Assembly: GCA_043783155.1 (NCBI GenBank)
Contig: JAYVZS010000015.1
Location: 1 to 64,000 of the forward strand
Length of the DNA: 64,000 nucleotides
Origin: JAPLDA01 sp043783155
GTDB taxonomy: Bacteria; Bacteroidota; Bacteroidia; AKYH767-A; 2013-40CM-41-45
Reading direction: 5' to 3'
The notes beneath the pieces are model-generated. The model was not told where the DNA came from and made no database searches. It saw only the letters and a program-made list of their open reading frames with translations. The translations under genes were made by a program, and so were the position numbers. This document shows positions 24,892-33,947 of this stretch, piece by piece. Each line of letters starts with the position of its first letter. Positions within the stretch are counted from its first letter, which is position 1.

Positions 24892-26316
24892 ATGAGCAAC
24901 GATCTCGAAAACGGTAGTAAGTTTTATTCAGATGTATTATCTTACTTTGATAAAGCAGCAGCATTTACAAACTTTGAACCTGGGTTACTTCATCAGATCA
25001 AGGTTTGTAACAGTACATACAGATTTAACTTCCCGATTGAAGTAGATGGAAAGTTACAGGTAATTGAAGGAATTCGTGTACAACACAGCCATCACAAAAC
25101 CCCGACAAAAGGTGGTATCCGCTACAGCGAATTTGTAAATCCTGATGAGGTGAGAGCGCTGGCAACATTGATGACATTTAAATGTGCCGTTGTGGATGTT
25201 CCCTTTGGCGGAGCAAAAGGCGGTATCAAAATTAATCCCAAACAATACACCGAGAGGCAGCTTGAACGCATTACGCGCAGATACACCACAGAGTTAATAA
25301 AGAAAAGTATGATTGGTGCCGCCATCGATGTTCCTGCTCCGGATTACGGGAGTGGTTCTCGAGAAATGGCATGGATTGCAGATACCTACGCTACTTTTAA
25401 ATACGAAGATCTGAATGCACTGGCTTGCGTTACCGGCAAGCCGTTAGGACAAGGTGGAATACACGGTCGAACGGAAGCCACCGGACAAGGACTATTTTTT
25501 GGCGTGCGCGAAGCGATGAGTCATGTTGAAGATATGAAGGCACTTGGTTTATCAACCGGAATCGAAGGCAAAAAAGTGATTGTGCAGGGATTGGGAAATG
25601 TAGGATTCTATTCCGCGAAGTTCTGCATGGAAGGTGGCGGTATCCTGGTCGGCATTGCGGAACGTGAAGGTGGCATCTACAATGAAAAGGGCCTCGATGT
25701 TGAAAAAGTTTTTGAACACCGTAAAACAACCGGTTCTATCCTGAATTATCCGGGAGCAAAAAATGTTGTCAACTCCCTTGAGCTTCTTGAAGAGGAGTGC
25801 GACATCCTGGTTCCAGCCGCACTTGAAAACCAGATCACAAAAGATAATGCGCCGCGTATCAAAGCAAAGATTATCGCAGAAGGTGCGAATGGTCCTGTTA
25901 CAAAAGACGCAGAAGAAATATTATTGAAGAAAAACGTGATGATCATCCCCGATCTTTTCCTGAACGCGGGTGGTGTTACTGTTTCCTATTTCGAGTGGCT
26001 AAAGAATTTATCGCATGTACGATTCGGACGCATGGAAAAACGTTTTCAGGAAATGTCGACCGCTCAATTGCTTGGTGCCGTTGAAAAAATTGCGGGTAAA
26101 TCACTTGACGCTACTGCACGCAAAGTGCTGACACATGGTGCTGATGAAATTGACATTGTTCGTTCCGGACTTGAAGAAACCATGATCTATGCATACAATG
26201 AAATTCGAGAAGTTCGAAAACAAAACAAGAAGATTGAAGACCTCCGCACAGCAGCATTTGTAAGCGGGATCAACAAACTCGGAGTAAGCTACCAGGCATT
26301 GGGAATTTTTCCGTAA
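24892..26316 (+). CDS. gdhA: Glutamate dehydrogenase (Glu/Leu/Phe/Val dehydrogenase family)
   Basis: A 474-residue protein that interconverts glutamate with 2-oxoglutarate and ammonia. Catalytic-domain patterns are KTPTKGGIRYSEFVNPDEVRAL, TFKCAVVDVPFGGAKGGIKI (the catalytic Lys in GGAKGG, ~109) and DVPAPDYGSGSREMAW. The Rossmann domain carries VIVQGLGNVGFYSAKF and the tail IIAEGANGPVTKDAEEIL. It is a little longer than the usual ~420-450 residues. It is monocistronic, with its own terminator at 26346. Confidence 0.93.
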   Translation: MSNDLENGSKFYSDVLSYFDKAAAFTNFEPGLLHQIKVCNSTYRFNFPIEVDGKLQVIEGIRVQHSHHKTPTKGGIRYSEFVNPDEVRALATLMTFKCAVVDVPFGGAKGGIKINPKQYTERQLERITRRYTTELIKKSMIGAAIDVPAPDYGSGSREMAWIADTYATFKYEDLNALACVTGKPLGQGGIHGRTEATGQGLFFGVREAMSHVEDMKALGLSTGIEGKKVIVQGLGNVGFYSAKFCMEGGGILVGIAEREGGIYNEKGLDVEKVFEHRKTTGSILNYPGAKNVVNSLELLEEECDILVPAALENQITKDNAPRIKAKIIAEGANGPVTKDAEEILLKKNVMIIPDLFLNAGGVTVSYFEWLKNLSHVRFGRMEKRFQEMSTAQLLGAVEKIAGKSLDATARKVLTHGADEIDIVRSGLEETMIYAYNEIREVRKQNKKIEDLRTAAFVSGINKLGVSYQALGIFP

Positions 26317-26345
26317 CATTTTCTTTCCTGCAAAACTATACATTC

Positions 26346-26378
26346 AGCGTTCCCCATACCCAGGGAACGCTTTTTTTT
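26346..26378 (+). terminator. Rho-independent terminator of the glutamate dehydrogenase gene
   Basis: AGCGTTCCC (26346-26354) pairs with GGGAACGCT (26363-26371) over an 8-nt loop, followed by eight T residues. It lies 30 bp after the gdhA stop codon. Confidence 0.92.
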
Positions 26379-26455
26379 CAGTCAGAGAGAATTGTCATTG
26401 CTAACCGAAAAAAACAAATTATTTTCGCTTTTGTCAGTTACTATTTTCTGCACGG

Positions 26456-28330
26456 ATGAAAGGTAAATCGAAAAATCAAGGCACACCGCAAAACAAGCTT
26501 CCCCGCGGAAGCCCGCCTTTCCCTAAGTATTTATCGATACTTTTTTTTCTTCTAGCCTTCCTTGTTTATTCCAATACACTCCGGTATGAATACACCTGTG
26601 ATGACGGTTTATACACATTCAAAAACACATTCGTTCAAAAAGGCATTTCTTCATTTCCTGATTTGGTAGGCAAAGCTACGCTTGCGGGTTGCACAGAGAA
26701 GTTTTCTCTTAATGGGTACCGCCCGGTGGTGTTGCTAAGTTTTGCGCTTGAAAAATCTTTGTTTGGCATCCATCCAAAAACCAGCCACCTGATTAATGTT
26801 TTATTATATGCCTTGTTATGCGCTTTCCTTTTTAATATTCTTCGCAAGCTATTCAAAGACTATCACTTGTATGTCCCCGTTTTGATTACGATTTTATTTA
26901 TCCTGCACCCGCTCCATACAGAAGTTGTATCGAGTGTTAAAAGCCGCGATGAACTACTTTCAATGTTATTTGGTTTTATTGCGCTCAACGCTGTCTATAA
27001 CTATATGCCTGAAAAGAAAACCAGGTATATGATAATTGCCTGTTGGGCCTTCTTTCTATCTCTTCTTTGTAAAGAAAGCGCCTTTTCATACCTTTTCCTT
27101 ATTCCCCTGCTCCTCTATTTTTTCACTGATGCCCCCGTAAAGAAAATAGTACTGTATACACTTCCTTTTGTTGCTATTGCAGGCATCGTATTAGGAATCC
27201 GAATCAGAGTACTTGGTTCTGTACAGCCTGATCAAATGCTTACCATCGTGGAAAATTCTTTAATGGCAGCCCCAAACGGAGCGGACCGATTGGCTACCAA
27301 TTTTACGATATTATTTCATGCACTCTCGCTTTTATTTCTTCCGCTTACACTTTCATGGGACTATTCTTTCAACCAGTTCCCGGTGGTGAACTGGAAAGAT
27401 GCAACAGCCATTCTTTCTTTGGTAATCCACCTGACTTTACTTATTGTTGCATTGATGGGATTGAAAAAGAAAAATATTTTATCCTTTGCCATCCTTTTTT
27501 ACATGCTATCCTTTTTTATCACATCCAACCTTGCGTTTAAATTCGGATCAACATTTGGTGAACGTTTTTTATTTACACCCTCCTTAGGGTTTTGTATTGC
27601 GTTGCCTTTTTTGTTTGGAAAGATTTTTAAAATCGATTTTCTAAAGACAAACTTTTCTAAAGCAAAAAAAATTCTCGGCGCCCTTGCAATAGTTGCTGTC
27701 CTCTATGCCTTCAAAACTATTGACAGAAACACAGTGTGGGAAAATGATTCGGCACTTTACCTTTCCGGAACAGAGACTTCTCCTAACAGTACACGGGCGC
27801 ATTATGCATACGCCACTACAAACTGGGATAAAGCGCAAGTAACGACTAATGCAAATGAGCGAACAGAATTCGTAAAAATTGCCTTGAGTGAATTTCAAAA
27901 AGCTCTCGATATCTATCCAAAATACCAGGAGATCTATTATAACATGGGGGGTGTTTATTTTACAATCGGAGACTATGACAATGCAGTGAAAAAATACAAA
28001 AAAGCGCTGGAGTTAAAACCCGATGATATTTTGACACTTAGCAATTTAGCCGTGATTTTTTTCAATAACAAAGATTACAAAAATGCATTGACTTATTTTA
28101 ACATAGCAGCTGAAATCAATCCTGAGTATGCCAATGTCCTTGTGGGTGAAGGAGCTTGTTATCAAAATATGAAAGACTATGCAAACGCTATTTTGTACTA
28201 TGAAAAGGCGTTGAAGTTAAATCCCTCTAACGATAAAGTAATTGAGAATCTTTCTGCTTCTTACGCAAGCATAGGAGACACAGCAAAAGCCCGATATTAT
28301 AATACTTTTGCAACACATGGTCAGCGCTAA
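26456..28330 (+). CDS. Polytopic membrane protein with C-terminal TPR repeats (TMTC-like)
   Basis: A 624-residue protein. Residues ~25-420 hold about ten hydrophobic segments. The loop HPLHTEVVSSVKSRDELLSML matches the conserved periplasmic loop of the TMTC-type GT-C glycosyltransferase-like family (acidic DDGLY near residue 54 as well). Residues ~455-620 form four TPR units (ALSEFQKALDIYPKYQEIYY, AVKKYKKALELKPDD, ALTYFNIAAEINPEYANV, AILYYEKALKLNPSND). Members are predicted to mannosylate proteins or lipids; activity here is unproven. Its N-terminus is Lys-rich and cytoplasmic. Confidence 0.8.
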   Translation: MKGKSKNQGTPQNKLPRGSPPFPKYLSILFFLLAFLVYSNTLRYEYTCDDGLYTFKNTFVQKGISSFPDLVGKATLAGCTEKFSLNGYRPVVLLSFALEKSLFGIHPKTSHLINVLLYALLCAFLFNILRKLFKDYHLYVPVLITILFILHPLHTEVVSSVKSRDELLSMLFGFIALNAVYNYMPEKKTRYMIIACWAFFLSLLCKESAFSYLFLIPLLLYFFTDAPVKKIVLYTLPFVAIAGIVLGIRIRVLGSVQPDQMLTIVENSLMAAPNGADRLATNFTILFHALSLLFLPLTLSWDYSFNQFPVVNWKDATAILSLVIHLTLLIVALMGLKKKNILSFAILFYMLSFFITSNLAFKFGSTFGERFLFTPSLGFCIALPFLFGKIFKIDFLKTNFSKAKKILGALAIVAVLYAFKTIDRNTVWENDSALYLSGTETSPNSTRAHYAYATTNWDKAQVTTNANERTEFVKIALSEFQKALDIYPKYQEIYYNMGGVYFTIGDYDNAVKKYKKALELKPDDILTLSNLAVIFFNNKDYKNALTYFNIAAEINPEYANVLVGEGACYQNMKDYANAILYYEKALKLNPSNDKVIENLSASYASIGDTAKARYYNTFATHGQR

Positions 28331-28348
28331 TTTTTTTCTTGTCCCCTT

Positions 28349-28750
28349 TTAAAAATGAAAACGGGTTGTAAACAAAAATATCAACCCCGTATAAATAATT
28401 GAAACCACGAGCGTCTGTAAAGCAATGATCAAAACTTTTTTACGATCCCGCGCAATTTTTCCGGGATCGTTTATTTTCTGAAGGTTACCAAGTTTTCCAA
28501 AATTGTATCTCTTCAACCAACCGAATAGTATACAAAAGCGATTGCTCACCTGTAGATACATAAGAAAAGTATAACAGGAGAAAACAAAAAGAAGCAGCCA
28601 CATAAACAGCGGATAATAAAACCAAAAGCTCAAAGAAGTAACACTGAACGTCACAATGATACCGACAGCGAGTTCCATTTTTCTTTTCACCAGCTCATCG
28701 TAGCCAATGTTACACGTTCCGGGAATGTATTGATCGGAGAGGTTATTCAT
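28349..28750 (-). CDS. Conserved small membrane protein (CNIG motif), unknown function
   Basis: A 133-residue protein. After YIPGTCNIGYDELVKRKMELAV come two close hydrophobic segments (VGIIVTFSVTSLSFWFYY, LFMWLLLFVFSCYTFLMYL), then a Cys-containing loop (NRFCILFGWLKRYNFGKLGN) and a final helix (IIALQTLVVSIIYTGLIFLF). The N-terminal GTCNIG motif recurs in unnamed Bacteroidota membrane proteins, in my recollection. It is convergent with the TPR gene, 18 bp apart. Confidence 0.65.
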   Translation of the reverse strand: MNNLSDQYIPGTCNIGYDELVKRKMELAVGIIVTFSVTSLSFWFYYPLFMWLLLFVFSCYTFLMYLQVSNRFCILFGWLKRYNFGKLGNLQKINDPGKIARDRKKVLIIALQTLVVSIIYTGLIFLFTTRFHF

Positions 28751-29095
28751 GAAGAAAATTTAAGACTATGATTTCAATATCCTCCGGGGAAAAAACAACC
28801 CTGTAATGAAAAGGTTTATTTTACTCCTCACTCTTTCACTACCATCATCTTCTGCGAAACATTTTCTGTTCTACAGTCAAAGAAACAAATCTTTTCATGA
28901 CAAAAAGATTTTTATTGTACGAAAAACAAAGCTAAGAATTTCAGGAGGATAAAAAAATCAGGTTGCAAACTGCAACGAGGCAGAGAAAAGTTGACATACA
29001 ACACTAATCGCGAAAAGGCTTCTTTTCGAAAATCATACATTTTCGATAGATTTCATGTCACCATCCGGTGTTTTTTGTACATATTTTTTAAAATA
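28751..29095. other. Degenerate intergenic region with possible T9SS-tail remnant
   Basis: On the minus strand a frame ending at 28828 reads RTENVSQKMMVVKE then stop, like the very end of a type A sorting domain, but nothing recognisable precedes it. No intact gene was found. It joins the RHS remnant at 29096. Confidence 0.35.
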
Positions 29096-29443
29096 GTTAC
29101 CAATTACTATCCGTTTGGGATGCTCATGCCGGAACGACAATATTCACTTTTTACAAATGGTTATCGATTTGGATTTAATGGGAAAGAAAATGATAATGAG
29201 GTAAAGGGAGCTGGTAACCAACAAGATTATGGCAGGAGAATTTATGATCCAAGGTTAGGAAAGTTTCTTAGTGTTGATCCAATTAGTTCAACATACCCAA
29301 TGTTGTCTCCTTATCAATTTGCATCACTTAATCCAATCAAATATATAGATATTGATGGTTTAGAAGGGGCCGATATTAAATATGAATCTTCTTGGTCTTC
29401 GCAATTCATTGGTGGACAAGGAATCAACACTAATCGTCATTGA
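29096..29443 (+). pseudogene. RHS-repeat core C-terminal fragment (5'-truncated)
   Basis: The frame encodes an RHS core end: VTNYYPFGMLMPERQYS, GFNGKENDNEVKGAGNQQDYGRRIYDPRLGKFLSVDPIS, YPMLSPYQFASLNPIKYIDIDGLEG. These are the hallmark GKENDNE and YDPRLGRFLSVDP motifs that cap RHS/YD proteins before a variable toxin tip. Only ~116 residues remain; everything upstream of 29096 in this frame is unrelated, so >1000 residues of the usual protein are missing. After the DGLEG junction only ~26 residues follow. It is most likely a displaced or decayed RHS tip rather than a working gene. Confidence 0.85.
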
Positions 29444-29506
29444 ACCGCCCACATGCAATCTTGCGGGGAAACACATTTTCCCGTACCCTTTTGAAATGCG
29501 CTTGAG

Positions 29507-30994
29507 TTATTGCTTAATCAACTTTACAGAGAAATTTTCTTTCTTCTGTGTCAGTACTTTTACAAAATATACTCCGGTAGCTTTATTTGAAATATCAATA
29601 GAATAAAAAATATTTTTTGAACGAAATACTTCATTGCCTAAAACATTACTTACACTCACTAAAACAATTTTATCATTCACTTCTTTCAACCTCAAAGAAA
29701 AGATCCCACTTGAAGGATTCGGAAATACTTCTGTTCCGTTTTCAGTTTCACATATACTTTTAAGACCGGTTAGACTATCACATATACTGCCTGTCATGGC
29801 GTTCAAACCATAATACGGCATGTTAGGCAAACACCCACCTACAAAATGACCTCCTAGATCAAATGACTGCCTTATATAATGACACGCTGCTCCCACTGAA
29901 TCAGGATATTCAATAACATCCAAGTGTTGTGTAAAAAAAGTGTTTGTATTGGGCCCTTGGTAATTGGTTGTAATAGGAATGTATATTTTTCCATCAGGAG
30001 CCAGGTTGTGCCATTGATAGGTCGTCCACTGGACCATCCCAGTATCAGGATAAGTATTAAGCAATATTTTTGAGGCTGTAATATTAGGAGCATTCAAATT
30101 AAACTGGTAAAAGTTCTTCGTGAGGTTGAACGGAGAAACATATATTATATTTCCATTGGGAGAAAACGCCGCATTTGCATACTGATATGCTTCCGAACTT
30201 AAATGTTCGCCTATATCTCGATAATTGCTTAGAAGTCCGGAGCACCTATCAAAATCAAAAACATCAATATGTCCAATATCACCAACTCCCATCATTTTTG
30301 TTCCGTCATTGGAGAATAATAGTTTACCATAAAAAAGATCGTTAGCATTAGAGCCAATGTTTTGGGTTCCGATATGTGAAACCCCATTGGGAGTTAAAAT
30401 AAAATAAACGTAACTACCGCTATTGTAATCATAAGTAAAAACCCACCAATCTCTTCCATTTGCATGTTTTACTGCCGCTAATTTATCAGATGTCAATTGT
30501 CCGTAATAAATTAAACTGTCTCTAATTATTACATCACCAAAGCCACTATTCAGGTTTTTATTAATAATCGAAAATAATAATCGAAAATAATTTGTATTTA
30601 TCGAGTCTCTTCCGAAGTGAAGTAGGCAAATCAGTGAATCAATTCCAGGGAATGGTAACAATAAAGATGAAAAAGTTGGATGACCTTGTAAACGACTTCC
30701 ATTTGGCATTACGTTATGATTTCTATCGAAAACATAAAGACCATTAAATGCAAAAGTAGTGGCAGACGTATAACAAAATAGGTTCCCTGAACTGTCTGCA
30801 ATTGTACTTTGATTTTGAAGAGGAGAACCAAAATTAGGACCTATTGCCGAACTAAATGTTATAAGGTTAGAGGTATCATTAAAATTAATTCCACTATGGT
30901 CGGGAAAGCACCAAATATTACCCTCTTTCTGAGCATGTCCTGAAAGCCAAGACATGCTCAGAATAAAAAGGAGAAATGTTAGTCTTCTTATCAT
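29507..30994 (-). CDS. T9SS type A substrate, beta-propeller-like tandem paralogue 4
   Basis: A 495-residue exported protein. Signal peptide LTFLLFILSMSWLSGHAQ, then KEGNIWCFPDHSGINFND, the start of a family in which the second half of each strand set resembles a WD40-like propeller (LFYGKLLFSNDGTKMMGVG, NAAFSPNGNIIYVSP, HNLAPDGKIYIPI). The C-terminal ~75 residues are a type A sorting domain (VFPNPSSGIFSLRLKEVNDK ... KLIKQ) for T9SS export and surface attachment. Its start overlaps the upstream stop by 4 bp. Its sorting domain is the most diverged of the four. Probably a surface or gliding-related protein. Confidence 0.9.
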   Translation of the reverse strand: MIRRLTFLLFILSMSWLSGHAQKEGNIWCFPDHSGINFNDTSNLITFSSAIGPNFGSPLQNQSTIADSSGNLFCYTSATTFAFNGLYVFDRNHNVMPNGSRLQGHPTFSSLLLPFPGIDSLICLLHFGRDSINTNYFRLLFSIINKNLNSGFGDVIIRDSLIYYGQLTSDKLAAVKHANGRDWWVFTYDYNSGSYVYFILTPNGVSHIGTQNIGSNANDLFYGKLLFSNDGTKMMGVGDIGHIDVFDFDRCSGLLSNYRDIGEHLSSEAYQYANAAFSPNGNIIYVSPFNLTKNFYQFNLNAPNITASKILLNTYPDTGMVQWTTYQWHNLAPDGKIYIPITTNYQGPNTNTFFTQHLDVIEYPDSVGAACHYIRQSFDLGGHFVGGCLPNMPYYGLNAMTGSICDSLTGLKSICETENGTEVFPNPSSGIFSLRLKEVNDKIVLVSVSNVLGNEVFRSKNIFYSIDISNKATGVYFVKVLTQKKENFSVKLIKQ

Positions 30995-32475
30995 TGCTTT
31001 ACCACCTTAGCGGCAAATGTTTTCTTCTTTTGTGTTTGAACACGTAGAACATAAATTCCGGCAGAATAAGGACTCAAATTAAATGTTGAAGAAAAATATT
31101 TCGTGAAGAGAACTCTGTTACTGAGAATGTCTTCCACCTCGATGGAGATAATTTTATCATTCACATCTTTCAACTTCAAAGAAAAAACTCCGCTTGAAGG
31201 ATTCGGAAATACTTCCACTCCGTTTTTAATTTTGGTTACATCTTTTATACCTGTTAGACTGTCACAGATACTCCCTGTCATTGCTCCAAGACCAAAATAT
31301 GCCATGTTAGGGAGAGCTCCTTGCACATAATGATTTCCTAAATCAAAACCATTAACGACATAATTACATCCGGTTCCGACAACGTCAGGATTTTCAATTA
31401 CATCAAGATGTTGAGTGAAAGCAGTTTGAGAATTTAAACCATAATTATTTGTTTTAGGAATATATATTTTCCCATCAGGCGCTAAGTTGTGCTCTTCGTA
31501 GGTTGTCCATTGAACGACACCCGTATCAGCATACGTATTAAGTAATATTTTCGAAGCAGTAATATTCGGGGCATTCAAATTAAACTGGTAAAAGTTCTTC
31601 GCGAGGTTGAAAGGAGAAACATATATTATATTTCCATTGGGAGAAAACGCAGCATTAGCATACTGATATGCTTCCGAACTTAAATGTTCGCCTATATCTC
31701 GATAGTTACTTAGAAGTCCGGAGCACCTATCAAAATCAAAAACATCGATATGTCCATTATCTCCAACACCCATCATTTTAGTGCCATCATTAGAGAATAC
31801 CAGTTTTCCATAGTAAAGATCACCACCGTGGGAACCGATACTTTGCATTCCCATATAAGAAATGGAATACGGAGTTAAAATAAAGTAAATATAATCGCCC
31901 GTACTATAATCATAAGTAAAAATCCACCAATCCCTTCCGTTCGCATGTTTTGTTGCTGCAAGTTTATTATTGGTTATTTCACCATAATAAATTAAACTGT
32001 CTCTTATAGTGACATCTCCGAATCCACTATTTAAATTTTTATTGACCTGCGAATAAAATAATCTAAAATTATTTGTACTAATGGAATCGCGTCCAATGTG
32101 TAATATACAAATCAGTGAGTCAACCCCTGGGCAAGGCAGAACTAAGGAGGAGAAAATAGGATGTCCTTGTAAACGACTTCCATTTGGCATTACATTATGA
32201 TTTCTATCGAAAACATAAAGACCATTAAATGCAAAAGTAGTAGCAGACGTGTAACAAAATAGGTTCCCTGAACTGTCTGCAAGTGTACTTTGATTTTGTA
32301 GAGGGTTCCCAAAATTTGGTCCAATTGCAGAATTAAATATTATAAGATTTGCGGTATCGTTAAAATCTATTCCAACATGATCTGGAAAACACCAGATATT
32401 TCCTTCTTTCTGAGCATGTCCTGAAAGCCAAGACATGCTCAGAGTAAAAAGAACAAACATTATTTTTACATTCAT
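30991..32475 (-). CDS. T9SS type A substrate, tandem paralogue 3
   Basis: A 494-residue protein with the same plan as its neighbours: signal peptide, WCFPDHVGIDFND entry, propeller-like middle and a type A sorting domain (VFPNPSSGVFSLKLKDVNDK, ending AAKVVKQ). It is very close to paralogue 4 over residues ~1-110 and 230-330 (for example MPNGSRLQGHP and RCSGLLSNYRDIGEHLSSEA), while its sorting domain matches paralogues 1 and 2 instead. This mosaic points to gene conversion. It is coupled to both neighbours by 4-bp ATGA overlaps. Confidence 0.9.
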   Translation of the reverse strand: MNVKIMFVLFTLSMSWLSGHAQKEGNIWCFPDHVGIDFNDTANLIIFNSAIGPNFGNPLQNQSTLADSSGNLFCYTSATTFAFNGLYVFDRNHNVMPNGSRLQGHPIFSSLVLPCPGVDSLICILHIGRDSISTNNFRLFYSQVNKNLNSGFGDVTIRDSLIYYGEITNNKLAATKHANGRDWWIFTYDYSTGDYIYFILTPYSISYMGMQSIGSHGGDLYYGKLVFSNDGTKMMGVGDNGHIDVFDFDRCSGLLSNYRDIGEHLSSEAYQYANAAFSPNGNIIYVSPFNLAKNFYQFNLNAPNITASKILLNTYADTGVVQWTTYEEHNLAPDGKIYIPKTNNYGLNSQTAFTQHLDVIENPDVVGTGCNYVVNGFDLGNHYVQGALPNMAYFGLGAMTGSICDSLTGIKDVTKIKNGVEVFPNPSSGVFSLKLKDVNDKIISIEVEDILSNRVLFTKYFSSTFNLSPYSAGIYVLRVQTQKKKTFAAKVVKQ

Positions 32476-33947
32476 TGCTTTACCACCTTAGCAGCAAATG
32501 TTTTCTTCTTCTGTGTTTGAACACGTAGAACATAAATTCCGTCAGAATAAGCACTCAAATCAAATATTGAAGAAAAATATTTCGTAAAGAGAACTCTGTT
32601 ACCGAGAATGTCTTCCACCTCCGTGGAGATAATTTTATCATTCACATCTTTCAACTTCAAAGAAAAAACTCCGCTTGAAGGATTCGGAAATACTTCCACT
32701 GCGTTATTAATTTCGGTTACATTTTTTATACCCGTTAGACTATCACAGGCACTTCCTGTCATAGCGCCCAAGCCATAATATGGCATGTTAGGTAAGCATG
32801 CGGCAGCATGATGACTCCCTAAACTGAAAGCTTGCCTTATATAATGGCATGCCGTACCTACCGAATCTGGATATTCAATTACATCAAGATGTTGTGTTGT
32901 AACGTTATCAATATTGGGGCCTTGATAATTACTTACAATTGGAATATAAATTTTTCCATCAGGAGCTAGGTTATGCCAGTTGTAAGTATTCCATTGAGTG
33001 AGACCAGTGTCTGGATAAGAATTAAGTAAAACTTTTGATGCAGTGATATTTGAAGCATTCAGATCAAACTGATAAAAGTTCTTAGTGAGGTTGAATGGAG
33101 AAACATAAATTAGATTGCCATTAGGCGAAAAGGCAGCACTTAAATATTGATATGGTTCAGAAGTTAAATGTTCGCCAATATCTCTCCAATTACTCAACAA
33201 TCCTGTGCATCTGTCAAAATCAAAAACATCCACGGTACCGAACGCCCCTACTGTCATCATTTTAGAACCATCATTCGAAAATATTAGTTTGCCATAGTAG
33301 AGAGAGTCTCCATTAGAACCAATATGTTGGATATTGACTTGTGAAATTCCCATTGGCGAAAGTAGGTAAGATACATACCCGCTATCACGGTCATAAATGA
33401 ATACCCACCAATCTCTACCGTTTCCATGTTTCACAACAGCTAATTTTTCACTGCTAATTCTAGCGTCATAAAGCAAACTATCCCTAATTACTAAATCTCC
33501 CAGACCACTATTGAGATTTTTATTTATCACAGAATAAAATAAGCGATAAAAATTAGAGATACTCGGATCAATAGAGATATGCAAAAGACAAACCATAGAA
33601 TCAATGCCAGAGTAATTCAGCAATATGGAAGCAAAATTTGGATGCCCTTGCAATAAGCCACCATTAGGCATTACATTATGATTTTTGTCGTAAACATACA
33701 AACCATGAATGGAAAAATCTTTGCCTGAAGCGTAACAAAATAGATTTCCATTGTTGTCTGCAATGGTTGATTGATTAAGATTACCATGAATCCCGACAGA
33801 TGAAGTAAATGTCAAAATATTTGAGGTGTCATTAAAGTCTATTCCTAATTGATCTGGGAAACACCAAATATTACCTTCTTTCTGAGCATGTCCAAAGAAC
33901 CAGGACATACTCAGAATTGAAAGGAGAAATATTATTTTTTTTTTCAT
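32472..33947 (-). CDS. T9SS type A substrate, tandem paralogue 2
   Basis: A 491-residue protein with the same architecture. Distinguishing stretches are the shorter N-terminal loop (SVGIHGNLNQSTIADNNG) and KNHNVMPNGGLLQGHPNF. From ~residue 300 to 410 it is nearly identical to paralogue 1 (PDTGLTQWNTYNWHNLAPDG, IVSNYQGPNIDN). It has a type A sorting domain with the GNRVLFTKYFSS motif. Translationally coupled through ATGA at both ends. Confidence 0.9.
   Translation of the reverse strand: MKKKIIFLLSILSMSWFFGHAQKEGNIWCFPDQLGIDFNDTSNILTFTSSVGIHGNLNQSTIADNNGNLFCYASGKDFSIHGLYVYDKNHNVMPNGGLLQGHPNFASILLNYSGIDSMVCLLHISIDPSISNFYRLFYSVINKNLNSGLGDLVIRDSLLYDARISSEKLAVVKHGNGRDWWVFIYDRDSGYVSYLLSPMGISQVNIQHIGSNGDSLYYGKLIFSNDGSKMMTVGAFGTVDVFDFDRCTGLLSNWRDIGEHLTSEPYQYLSAAFSPNGNLIYVSPFNLTKNFYQFDLNASNITASKVLLNSYPDTGLTQWNTYNWHNLAPDGKIYIPIVSNYQGPNIDNVTTQHLDVIEYPDSVGTACHYIRQAFSLGSHHAAACLPNMPYYGLGAMTGSACDSLTGIKNVTEINNAVEVFPNPSSGVFSLKLKDVNDKIISTEVEDILGNRVLFTKYFSSIFDLSAYSDGIYVLRVQTQKKKTFAAKVVKQ

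Noticed and set aside
28809..28955. 48-codon plus-strand frame starting MKRFILLLTLSLPSSS
   Set aside because: It begins like a signal peptide, but the rest is Lys/Arg-rich and unlike a mature protein, and it overlaps a likely opposite-strand remnant.
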